Of a DNA stretch of 14,958 nucleotides, positions 1 through 8,580 are shown piece after piece; the first letter of the stretch is position 1; each line of letters opens with the position of its first letter. Both the position numbers and the translations under genes were made by a program. Source of the stretch: Acanthaster planci. Taxonomy: Eukaryota > Echinodermata > Asteroidea > Valvatida > Acanthasteridae. The stretch spans positions 714,815 to 729,772 of the forward strand of contig NW_019091395.1 of assembly GCF_001949145.1 (NCBI RefSeq). Reading direction: 5' to 3'. The notes below the pieces were generated by a model. The model saw only the letters and a program-made list of their open reading frames with translations. It made no database searches and was not told the DNA's origin.

Positions 1-552
1 CTTTTACATAATGTGTACATGAACAGGAAAGAAAAGTGCAAGACCACTGATCTTTTAATTGCTGGCCTCAGTCCTTTGGTCCAGTCTGTCAAACCCTGGG
101 GACTGCACACAGACTCTCAGAACCAAAGCAAAGTGCCCGTACATGTACATGTGTACGTGCATGAGTCAAGATGCTAAGCCCAACTCCGAGGTCACTCTGG
201 TCCTGGAGTTTCCTGGCCAGCCTGACTAATTCATTTTTATACTCTACTGGCCAAATCTCTGAAACTAAGCATTCTGAGATCTTGTCACGTCAAAGCTTGT
301 GTGAGCAAACAGCGTGCACACAGCACACAAACAGCACATGTACAGTACATGTACATGTATGTGACTGACAATTTTAGGAATGTTACAGTCTTTAATGGTG
401 TCATGGGGGGTTTTCTTACCCGAAACCTTCACAATTTCTGACACTTGAGACCAGTGAGCTAACACTGATTCTTGGTGAATGTTATGTATCCTCCATTTCT
501 GGTGCTTAGGGGGGGTCATTACTGTTCCTGCTCAATGGACCCTTGAACAACT

Positions 553-570
553 CCCCCCCCCCAAAAAAAA
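553..570. repeat. C10-A8 homopolymer tract
   Basis: Ten C are followed directly by eight A. On the minus strand this lies downstream of the SINE body, where a SINE tail would be expected, so it may be a degenerate tail. It is also a likely site of sequencing length error. Confidence 0.7.
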
Positions 571-599
571 TTCTCATTACCACCTCCTTTGGCCCAGCC

Positions 600-800
600 T
601 TGGGCTCATAATTAAACAATACAACACTCTCACAGGTACCCACATGTATAGGTGCATGTACCCCTGGGTGGAAAGAGGTAAACTTTGGCAGAGTGACCTG
701 CCCAAAGTCCCAAGATGTCACATCCAACTGCTGGATTAGAACCCCTGACTCCAAGTTACTCATACAAACAATATTGAACCACTGCCTGTAGGTCACAGGC
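600..800 (-). mobile_element. tRNA-derived SINE remnant
   Basis: Read on the minus strand, the segment starts with an A-box-like CAGGCAGTGG near 790-779. About 40 bases later comes a B-box-like GGTTCTAATCC (743-733), one base off the RNA polymerase III consensus GGTTCRANTCC. It then continues through TTTGGGCAGGTCACT (a degenerate form of the common TTGGGCAAGGCACT), CTTTCCACCCAGG and GTGGGTACCTG. That order (tRNA-like head, 'gggcaaggcact', 'ccacccagg', 'gggtacc') is what I recall from SINEs in amphioxus, echinoderm and other deuterostome genomes. The usual ATAAATGGG part appears to be altered by a CTATACATGTGGG stretch, so the TACATG motif has arisen inside the SINE. The ends are approximate; I could not identify target-site duplications. 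No function is expected. Confidence 0.6.
733..743 (-). promoter_or_regulatory. B-box-like internal Pol III promoter of the SINE
   Basis: The minus strand reads GGTTCTAATCC, matching the tRNA B-box consensus except for T in place of G or A at the sixth base. Together with the A-box-like block near 779-790 it marks the tRNA-derived head of the SINE. It is probably not active, because both boxes are degenerate. Confidence 0.45.
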
Positions 801-1131
801 CTTAAAGACAGCGGTAACAACTATGTGGTGATGTTGATGTTTGCAAAAACAAAAACGCATAGAACTGGCTACTCTGAGGGAAAATCCTGTAACAAGAAAG
901 CCATATTGTTTTAAAAGTCTGTTCAAGTTTTAAAAGAAACTAAGATTCATTTCATCTCACAGTGCAACAGTAGTCTCAACCATGAACATGTATTTCACTC
1001 TGGGTGTTACGGCTTGAATCAGGGCTAATGACCATCAGAAGGTCAAGTCTCATTCCTTGTAAGACTCAAGCCACCAAGGCGAAGGGGAGGGGGAGAGAAG
1101 AAATGAAGCCAAGTCTGGCACCTCGTCTTAC

Positions 1132-1214
1132 CTTACAGCCCTCACAGGAGATAATGCCGTAGTGAACGCCAGAAGACCGGTCCCCACAGATCTTGCAGGC
1201 TATTGTTGGAAAGT
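1132..1214 (-). CDS. Internal exon: nuclear receptor DNA-binding domain, first zinc finger
   Basis: An 83-nt minus-strand exon. Two leading bases (AC) complete a split codon and are followed by 27 whole codons. The peptide contains [14 protein letters not shown] followed by IISCEGCK, with exact C-X2-C-X13-C-X2-C spacing, the four zinc-binding cysteines of nuclear receptor finger 1. The acceptor is a T-rich tract ending TTGCTTGGTAG (AG at 1216-1215). The donor is AAG|GTAAGA. The finger's recognition helix contacts the response-element half-site in the nucleus. The P-box (EGCKG) is cut by the intron, so its last Gly is on the next exon, outside the window. The sequence resembles ROR/HR3 (NR1F; CKICGDKSSGIHYG) in its first part and GCNF (NR6[11 protein letters not shown]) in its second, so the subfamily stays open. 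Membership in the superfamily is secure; the gene name is not. Flanking exons are not visible. Confidence 0.92.
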
Positions 1215-1240
1215 CTACCAAGCAAAACAGAAATATGTGC
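1215..1240 (-). other. Splice acceptor, polypyrimidine tract and possible branch site
   Basis: On the minus strand the tract reads CTGAT (possible branch site, about 1237-1233), then a T-rich run, then TTGCTTGGTAG immediately before the exon. Together with the consensus donor on the other side, it fixes the exon limits at 1132 and 1214. Confidence 0.75.
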
Positions 1241-1283
1241 ACATCAGCTCAAAGGTGCAAACAACACAGTCCTTCATTTCAAT

Positions 1284-1338
1284 GGAGCGCGATCGCGCAG
1301 GCGCTCCTACCGCACTCCTCAGCACTCCTGAAGGAGCG
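1284..1338. repeat. CpG-rich inverted repeat cluster
   Basis: The arms GGAGCGC (1284-1290) and GCGCTCC (1301-1307) are perfectly complementary, and inside them GCGCGATCGCGC (1287-1298) is a perfect 12-base palindrome. A further GGAGCG at 1333-1338 can also pair with CGCTCC at 1302-1307. The patch is far richer in CpG than the surrounding AT-rich DNA and lies 70 bases upstream, on the coding strand, of the zinc-finger exon. It may be the remnant of a small inverted-repeat element or an intronic structured site. No family is recognised. Confidence 0.6.
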
Positions 1339-1560
1339 TAAAAAATCGTGCCCCTAAAGAAATTTCAGAGCATTTAACAAATAACGAACAGCATGACAAA
1401 CACAGCGAACAACATCACCAAAAAAGGACTGTGATTCGTTTGTAACTTAAGATTTCACATTTATCCCGCTGTGACTTTCATACGTAGGCCTATAATTATT
1501 GTGCTAACAATCATTGCAATGCCAGCACCGCCTGCTTTCAGCTGCCAGCCAGCCCTGCAC

Positions 1561-1625
1561 GCACATGTAGCATGCACATTNGTACACTGTACATACATGT
1601 ATGCTGGCATGTGCATGTATGTTGC
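1561..1625. repeat. TACATG/GTAC low-complexity cluster containing an N
   Basis: Alternating GCACATG, GTAC, TACATACATGTATG and GGCATGTGC words, with partial inverted symmetry (GCACATG near the start, CATGTGC near the end). The ambiguous base at 1581 sits inside it, which suggests the repeat disturbed base calling or assembly. Confidence 0.75.
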
Positions 1626-2276
1626 ACGTAGTTTCGCTTAACCGGTACATGGTACAATCTGCTTCGTGTTTTTATTGGTCAGTATTGGTTTTCAGTGACA
1701 AGAGAGCCAATTGGTATCGATCTTCTTCATGAGGCGCTTAAGCAGAAAGCGCAGTGTTCCGAGGCTATTGGTCGTCATGAAAACGTTGTTCCGTGCATAC
1801 ATACATGTATGTACATCGTGCATGTACATTGTGTGCACTCATTAAATTCAAGCAGGAAACCCGAAGAGTGTTTGACGGTAAACATTGGGTGTTTGCATGT
1901 GCATGCATGCGCCGGTTTGGCATTTTCCTATTTTGATAGAGGTGGGTTTGTTACTGTCTGTATTAGCTGAACACAGGTGAAGTGTAGTCTATTAAGCTTT
2001 CGAATCCCCTTCAGGTTTTTTAAAGAAATGCTCAAATCAGGAGCGAAGTTCACTTCCACTTTTATTCAAATTAAAGGCACGTGTACATGACGTACAACTC
2101 ATTTTTGTGTTGAATTGTACATGTAGGTTATAACTTATATGTAACGTTAGTCTGTTAAATAGTCAGGCCTAACTACTGTATGTTTAATTTGCAAGTACAT
2201 TATAACAATTCTTGTTCAAATAAAAAAAAACAAGCAACAAGATGATGTATGTATAGTAAACCCATTTCTAACTGAA

Positions 2277-2561
2277 CTAAACTAAATTAGTTTTAAAAAT
2301 TGCCCCAAGAACATTATAAATCATCAGAGAAAGTGGAAACAATGTAGACCCCCTAGGTACAAACAATCGTTTGACCTCATTTTCTACTTCTTTTAATTGG
2401 TTTATTTTAAGGAGAGCGATTTGTTCTCCTGAGAGATTTGAGGAGAGCAATTTGTACATGTACATGTAGCTCTCCTGGATTTCTTTAATAAGGACTGCAA
2501 CAGGGGACAGGTCTCGTGGGACCAGCATGGATACTGGTATCCGGTATTTACCAATGACCAT
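2277..2561 (-). other. Possible decayed coding fragment (94-codon open frame)
   Basis: This minus-strand frame reads more like a protein than any other long frame in the window. It starts MVIGKYRIPVSML, continues through DLSPVAVLIKEIQES, and after a Met-Tyr repeat insertion has SNLSGEQIALLKINQ and KEVENEVKRL, a charged amphipathic, helix-like stretch. The Met-Tyr insertion is a TACATGTACATGTAC tract placed in frame. Against it: the DNA contains a 14-base direct repeat with one mismatch (2411-2424 and 2442-2455) and an 8-base inverted repeat (AGGAGAGC 2441-2448, GCTCTCCT 2469-2476), so part of the helix-like sequence may be repeat-derived. No splice sites decide it and no family is recognised. 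It could be an old retrocopy, a transposon fragment or chance. Confidence 0.25.
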
Positions 2562-4545
2562 CTCAACGGTCCCTCATGAAATTACAGGTACAAATTTGCA
2601 TTTTTCACATCATTCACTGTGAGGTTTTCATCCCACGTCAGTAGCGATTTTACGAAAGTTTACACAATGGCGTACCGGTAACTTCACTTAAAACAAGAGC
2701 TATGCACTGGGTTACATGGAGATGCAAGTCTGTGCTTTGTATTACAAATTGTGGTGTAATTTGCACAATTACGTTAGGTCGATAAGTTTCAGGGTTTCTA
2801 TGAGAAACGTTGAACTCTAATTGTTTTCGAAGGTTACGACAACATGTCTGGCTGTGAGAGATTTTCTGCGTGGTTTCAATGAAGATTGGACAGAAACCTT
2901 GTTCAAAATGGCAGGTGGAGCTGCATGTACAGGTACTTCAACAACTGTTTTATGACTGCTGTTTTGTCAAAATGTTGATCCTCCTCAAAGACTAATATAT
3001 TCTTAAAACACTGCCCAGCTACATGTAAATGGCTACCGTATGCCGTAAACTGGTGGCTTAAAGTTTGCGCATGATTTGAAGTTAGGCAAGTTTCACAGCA
3101 TTGGATGATGAAATCATCCACTGTCCTGAAAGAATCTGTGGAACTTTATGTAGAACTTTAGGGAACTCAAAGATTAAACAGACATTTTGGTTTCTCTCTG
3201 TCTATAATGCAATTTTCCTTTTCTGCAACTTGTACTATATACATGTACTGGTACATGTACATGAATGCACAACTGAGTCTACATGTAAATGAACGTTTAA
3301 GATGCTCACTTTTTGTTTTACTGTTTCAAAGGATCAGAAGGTCCCAGTATTCCGGTGCCTTTTGGGTTTTCATTGCCAATTTCCACATTACGAGCCAAAC
3401 TGTGAGGTCATCCAAGGGACAAAACCCCAATGCTGCATTGATTTGTGCACAACATTATGAAATTTGCACACAGTCCTGCTCATTTTCCTCGTTTGGTGAT
3501 TTATTGTAGTGAACATACAAGTACTCAAATCAGTGTACATGTATGTATAACAAAGAAGCCAACAAGCAATGCTTTCTCAATAGTCCTGGTTTCAGTGAAT
3601 AAATCTACATTGACAAGTTGAATGGAAAACCGTTTTGAAACGAAGTGTCTTCCCTGACTGACATCACAGCAACAGCGCCCTCAGCTGTCCAGAAGATTAC
3701 AGACAATTTTAAATGTTTGGAAAAAGTGCACTCCTTGATACACCCAACCTCAAAAGGAGGTCAAATAGTTCCCTAATACATGTAGAATGCAGAGTACCAG
3801 TAAAAAAATACCTTCAAGTTCATAAAAAAAACTGACCGGGACAATTCTGACATTTTTTTTACCAATGGAGGACAACACAGCCCAGCCACATTCCCACACA
3901 CCTTCCATAACCTACATGTTCTGGCTTCTATATGTACGGTGATTCCCAGTGCAGTTCAGTGCCACTGAGGCCCTCAGCAATGAATGATTAATGACGATTC
4001 ATACAGTAGCTTCCACCAGAGTTACCGGTAATGCCAGAGGGCTTTTCCTCACATTTTTGCACTGTCCCCATCCGATTCTGCCCTTTCAACCCCAAGTTCA
4101 CACAAGTCTAAGCTAGGATTCAACAGGGATCAGACAGATGATCAGTCAAATGTATACAGCCTACTGTACATGTACATGTACTTCAGACAGCTCTACATTG
4201 TATGCACTGTACACTATCCTGTACATGTGGACCTGTATAGCTAACAACTACGGTGGGGGATATGGTTGTTTAATTGCAAAGGGTGCTGTGCGTGCTCACA
4301 GGTGTTCTAAAGAAACATCACATCCTACATCAGGGCAGTTAATAATTGTTTTGTCATACAGGTTACTCCATCTTGAATCCTTAGTATATAAAGTGTCTAG
4401 ACTTCAATTGAAACTACGGTACCGGCAGGCTGTGTAAAACTGTTTCGTTGCCCTCGCTTGACCAAGCAAAAGTCTGGAATAACCTCAGGCGGACTTTTTC
4501 CATTGAAATGCCAATTATTCTGCATGTTGTTACAGAATTATAATT

Positions 4546-4760
4546 TTACAGTATACATGTACGTGTATGTGTAATGAATGGTGTAAGGTAGCTGGGACCT
4601 GGGGCATTGTACAGAGTATACATGTACATGTATACGTGTATTTGTACAGATGCACAATGCAAAGTACATGTGTATCGCATCGCAGTATACCGCGTTCGAG
4701 CATGCATTGCACACAGCGCACTTATTAATCTACACAGTATACCATGTTGGCGCATGCACA
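4546..4760. repeat. TACATG cluster with a 20-bp perfect palindrome
   Basis: Dense TACATG/GTATAC words. GTATACATGTACATGTATAC at 4616-4635 is a perfect palindrome. The open frames on both strands across this stretch (4530-4721, 4546-4761, 4607-4789) are rich in Met-Tyr, Cys-Thr and His-Val and are simply translations of the repeat. Confidence 0.8.
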
Positions 4761-4869
4761 CAGTGAAATTGGTAGTGAGGACCTTATAACCAAAAGGAAT
4801 CCTTTACAAAACTACATGTGTATAGTCAAAATGACCATGCTAAGCTTCAATTACGGCTTAACAAGCGAT

Positions 4870-4918
4870 GCCGATTTTTGAAAATGAAAATTTGAAAAAT
4901 TGAAAAAAAAAAAAATCA
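4870..4918. repeat. A-rich low-complexity tract
   Basis: Repeated GAAAATTTG/GAAAAATTG words end in a run of about thirteen A. It could be the poly-A tail of an unrecognised retroelement on the plus strand, but no body is identifiable to its left. Confidence 0.5.
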
Positions 4919-5058
4919 TGACTCAACGATGAAAATCAATCTTTGGAGAGACTGCATTTAAACAAACCGCATTGTTCATCGGTACCCACTATTCACATTT
5001 ACATACTGTACACTAAGCTGAATGGCAGGTCTTGCCACTTGTGTGCACGTAATGTCAG

Positions 5059-5146
5059 GATGGCCAAGATGGACGCCTATGAGTTGTCCGTGAAGAAAAC
5101 TGTTCAGCTATGTTGCCAACATATGGCACTTTTTGGGATTTATTCT
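5059..5146 (+). other. Weak candidate exon (88 nt, open throughout)
   Basis: Bounded by AATGTCAG on the left and by GTAAGTAC, a very good donor, on the right. One base followed by 29 codons stays open and begins MAKMDAYELSVKKTV, ending in HMALFGIYS. The ATG context (CAGGATGGCC) is acceptable for translation start. The upstream acceptor is poor in pyrimidines, and I recognise no domain. It is opposite in strand to the nuclear receptor exon. It may be a first or internal exon of another gene, or chance. Confidence 0.18.
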
Positions 5147-5658
5147 GTAAGTACTTGTACGGTACCAGGCACCTCAACTGTTTTTTGTCAGATATTTCAG
5201 TGGCGACGTCATGTCAAGGGGCCCTGCAAACTGTCTCAACGTATGATCGACGTGTTGTCAGGTTGTGGGACCTTAGATTTCATTACATGTTGTTTAAAGT
5301 GTTGCATCCTCCTCTGAATACAGATGTTTTAAGCAAGAGTTACCAAAATCATAATAAATCCATTGGAAAATAAAAACGTGCAAGCCGGAACTTCCAAACT
5401 AACATTAGACTCTGTTGATGACCTTTCAATCGTCAGTTCAAACACATCTTTGAATATCTGCATATGGCTGCAAATTGTGCACATGCCTGTGAAGTGGAAG
5501 CTGTCTTGACAACCAAAAATAAATATAAACTCTCCTGCCTCCTACCTACATGTAGTTTTCAAAAAATTGGATGCTCAATGTTTCTTTTTTAGTCTCTAAG
5601 TACAGAGGGCCTCATGTTTCAATCCTAGCACAATCTTTTTTACTTAGTCTAGCATTCA

Positions 5659-5723
5659 TACATGTACATGTACATGTTCATGTGCATTCAAGGCATGTAC
5701 AGTGTAGAGGTACATGTACCGGT
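5659..5723. repeat. TACATG tandem cluster ending in ACCGGT
   Basis: Roughly three consecutive TACATG units, then spaced CATGT/GTACA words and a terminal TACATGTACCGGTA. It gives rise to the His-Val run of the 5571-5798 frame. Confidence 0.8.
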
Positions 5724-6457
5724 ATTTTAAACACCCAGACTTTCACTAAATTGATATCTCAGCAAATTGTTTTCATGTACACTGTACATTTACTGTAGGA
5801 AAAAATCCCCTTTCACAAGGAAGTTAATTTCATTCCATGCTCCGAGATCCATGTACATGTATTTCAAATAAAGTTGGCGCCATGAAGAGTTGACAGCTCA
5901 AAACATTTGCCATTTGAAGTTGAACTCTCAACTTTTCTGCAAATTCAATCAAGTGGCGTGCCAACGAAAAAAGCTTACCACGTCATGCACATCCAGTCGT
6001 TCCATCGGCCTAAGTGACTGCATAATTGAGAAATTACAAAGGCGCGGGACAAACAAGTTTTTTGACCATCCACCCACTGCTGAGCATAAAAAACAGAAGA
6101 GGAGAAAATACCAAGAAAAAACTGCACAAACAGGTTGGGGAGAGATCTAAGGCTGCATACCGGTACATGTACGAGAGTACAGCATACACTCAGTTAAGTG
6201 CCCCCCATCCAGTAGCTATACAGTGCAACCTCCTACAGGTTTTCAAAGTTCACTGTCCTTCCAAATTCCGATGGCATGGCAAAAGTTTCACGCCAAGAAA
6301 TCAGTGGTTTGGCATGGTGGACTAAAAATGTTCATGCCCCGGTGCATAAAAATCCTGGTGTGGAATATTCCAGGTGTCCATGGCTACCGGTACATCTCTC
6401 CCTGCTTACCCTTCTTCCAACTTACTAAGGCACTGGTAAATGTGCATGTGACTTGGT

Positions 6458-6480
6458 GGGGGGAGGGGGGGCAAAGTGGG
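6458..6480 (+). repeat. G-rich tract with G-quadruplex potential
   Basis: Runs of six G (6458-6463) and seven G (6465-6471), then GGG at 6478-6480, separated by short loops. The long runs can each be divided, so a four-stranded fold is possible in principle. The minus strand provides a C-rich tract. Confidence 0.4.
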
Positions 6481-6841
6481 AAAATCAGCCTAGTATGATA
6501 TCAGTACATTTCCCAGAAGTTAGTTACAGTGATTCTTTCTTTCAGCTCCTGTTTTAGAACCCCAAAATGACCATGTGAACAGAACTCCACACAAATGACT
6601 GCCTTAAGAACTAAAAAGATCAATTACATCGCTTTCATAGAAAACGGTTGTAAAACAGGGAATTGGTCATTTTCATGAAATGACTAACATGGCAGCTTCT
6701 CTTAGCATTATATAAAAAGATCGTCTTTTGCGAGTTCAGTTCAACCGTGAAAATGCTCAGAGTAGAAAAAAATGTGTTGATGAGGGTGGCAAACAAATCT
6801 AACAATTGATGATGTCATATGGCTCTCAAAATAGGAGGCTT

Positions 6842-6907
6842 AACCCTAACCATTCTGAATCCAACGAGCATATGCATGATTTCAATGGTCCCTAGGGAGT
6901 TAGGGTT
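6842..6907. repeat. Inverted repeat of telomere-like words
   Basis: AACCCTAAC (6842-6850) and GTTAGGGTT (6899-6907) are perfect 9-base complementary arms around a 48-base loop. The words resemble the TTAGGG telomere repeat, but there is only about one unit on each side. It may equally be the ends of a very small inverted-repeat element. Confidence 0.35.
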
Positions 6908-7778
6908 TTAATAGCACAAAAACAGAGGAAAAAAACGGCCATCTTTCTGAAATTCATCAGGACCTTACATGTACGGAACATGTACTCCGGTTCAACTTGG
7001 GACGGTTCAACTTCGTCATACAATCCAGTGTTATTCAACCTTGTCGATGGAAAAGCAAATCCAAGTCGGTCTCACTGTCTGACCTCTTTTAATTCATAGA
7101 TACCGGTACATGTAAGGGTGAGCAAGCACACTGCTCATGCACACAGGTGTGTTGGCCCTGTCGTTGAATTGCAGAGCCGTAGTGTGATGTCATCATTACA
7201 GGCTTCTATTAGATGCTCCCGACGACTTTTGTTTTCAGTTTGGCTAATATGGAGGACTTCAACTCATGTTTTTGAGTAGCAATCTTTATTTGGTTGTAAC
7301 ATAATAAATGTAGATTGCTTTAAATATGACTAAATTTCATAAAAAGGTAAATCATGAATTACCAATGTGATTGATCTTTAAAAGAATTTTCTCCAAGAGT
7401 ACATGTAAATGTAATGTCTTGGTCTTGGACCCAGACCCCTCCCAGTGCATGCTACATGTAAATTAAAAGGAAAAGAGGAATGATTTCTGTACTACCGGTT
7501 GGTACAAAACAGCAATCAAATTCTTCCTCTCCCCAGTGTTTAGAGTTTGTACTGTTGTCAAACTCATAAGAAGATGGTTCCCTAAATTTTTCTAGAAGGA
7601 GATACTGCACAAGGTGTCATGTGTCGGGGAGGGAGGAGGAGTCTCCAACAAGATTTTGGCTGTGCACGGTCACAGAAAGGAGTCCAGTTATTTAAGACCA
7701 TCGCAAAGCCCCCCTAGAACTTGGCTGTCCAATGCCCAATTTTGTTAAAGCTTAGTAGGCATGTAAAACACTTCTTAT

Positions 7779-8580
7779 AGCCCCTTTCACACTCGTCTGA
7801 ACTTACTCGGGTCATTAATTACCCGGGTAGTTGTTCATACCCGGGTAGGAACTTACCCGGAGAATCAGTTTCACACTACAAACATGACAAAAAACTAAGC
7901 AATTTAGCTTGCCGGCTTTTGTGCCGACCTGGGTTATTCCTACACTGCAAAGGTAGCAGCCCGCAGAATCAGGTGCACACGTGCATAGGCTACAACCTCC
8001 AACCTCGAACAATCTAATTGCTCTCACTACAGCATTGTAGCAAAATGGTGCCTGTCATGGAATTTAAAGCCCTAGCGTTGACTTTACGGTTCTTCGGAAT
8101 TTGGCCTGTTTTGCCATAGATAATGAAAAAGAAGTGTTCACATGTCCCAATGTGTACGTGTAAACAAAACACTTATGCTGGTAAAGCCACGTACATGTTC
8201 ACACGTGCGGTATGAGGTCAAGACTGGTATCTTGCAAACATTGTACACAAAATTAACTCAGCAAGACAAGTTACTGTCCTTCAGATGAAGTACATGTGAA
8301 ATAATGCACTGTCCTCAGTGCCCTGTCTTCATGTAATTGAAGAAAACAAAACCTAAGTTGAATAAAACCCGGTGAGCATTCACACTGCCGAAGATAACCC
8401 GGAGAATTGTCTCAAGGCTACCGTTGACCCCGACATTGGTAAGTGGTGTTTGAAGGCAGTTACGGTAACCTGGAGAATTTCTAACCCTAAGATGTGCAGT
8501 GTGAACGCTCCCAATTACCTGGGTGATCTCGGGGTTAAATTTTTCGATAAACCAGGTAACAACATAGTATGAAACCTGCT
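7779..8580. mobile_element. Probable non-autonomous DNA transposon (MITE-like), degenerate
   Basis: The left end reads AGCCCCTTTCACACT (7779-7793). The right end, AGTATGAAACCTGCT (8566-8580), matches its reverse complement at 11 of 15 bases. The subterminal parts carry repeated palindromes ACCCGGGT (7821-7828, 7839-7846), a variant ACCTGGGT near 8517, and three copies of ACCYGGAGAAT (7855-7865, 8397-8407, 8468-8478). TTCACACT-type words or their complements recur inside (7869-7876, 8379-8387, 8498-8505). CTTAT occurs at both outer edges (7774-7778 and 8579-8583), overlapping the right end by two bases, so a target-site duplication is only suggested. No transposase frame is present; the 70-codon and 66-codon frames here are chance. 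I recall similar TTCACACTG/ACCCGGGT-rich elements from fish and invertebrate genomes but do not assign a superfamily. Confidence 0.5.

Larger units (their letters stand above)
1..1131 (-). other. Intron 3' of the nuclear-receptor zinc-finger exon (partial)
   Basis: The interval begins on the minus strand with the donor GTAAGA (1131 down to 1126) directly after the zinc-finger exon. No exon encoding the second zinc finger (expected to open with Gly-Phe-Phe) is seen between here and position 1, so the intron runs off the window and is at least 1.1 kb. It contains short TACATG clusters (about 140-165 and 337-361), a C10-A8 homopolymer run (553-570) that is prone to assembly error, and a SINE remnant (about 600-800). 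The open frames at 171-368, 265-519, 479-739 and 506-820 have no recognisable protein character. That this is intron is inferred from the exon and its donor site. Confidence 0.65.
1215..4530. other. Non-coding stretch with scattered TACATG clusters; no confident exon
   Basis: Inferred intron or 5' flank of the minus-strand nuclear-receptor gene. It holds the CpG-rich palindrome (1284-1338), an ambiguous base N at 1581, TACATG/GTAC clusters (1561-1625, 1795-1830, 2455-2469, 3238-3265, 4160-4225) and a possible decayed coding fragment at 2277-2561. The open frames at 1695-1970, 2903-3121, 3101-3292, 3207-3509 and 4138-4437 are short, lack domain-like sequence and often run through the repeats (Met-Tyr or Val-His runs), so I do not call them genes. 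Confidence 0.6.
4761..7778. other. Non-coding stretch with short repeats; no confident exon
   Basis: AT-rich DNA with occasional TACATG clusters (5659-5720, 5770-5795, 5850-5862), several ACCGGT palindromes (5718, 6159, 6386, 7102, 7494), a G-rich run (6458-6480) and a small inverted repeat of telomere-like words (6842-6907). The open frames at 4943-5317, 5110-5373, 5571-5798, 5890-6150, 6026-6325 and 6223-6498 overlap each other in different frames, show no domain and are not called. Confidence 0.55.

Noticed and set aside
1005-1080. Possible second tRNA-SINE or tRNA gene from GGCTTGAATC and TCAAGCC words
   Set aside because: No A-box at the right spacing and no cloverleaf. The word differs from the B-box at several positions.
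5250-5285. WD40-like words (RRVVRLWDLR) in the plus-strand frame 5110-5373
   Set aside because: Only a single blade-like motif is present. There is no GH dipeptide at the usual distance, no second repeat and no supporting splice sites, so it is most likely chance.
5600-5640. B-box-like GTTTCAATCC on the plus strand
   Set aside because: No A-box or SINE body next to it, and a T-rich stretch begins immediately. It is likely chance.
6405-6440. Two closely spaced GTAAG donors on the minus strand after a C-rich tract, suggesting a micro-exon
   Set aside because: The exon would be about 20 bases or less with no recognisable peptide. C-rich tract and AG/GT dinucleotides are common by chance here.
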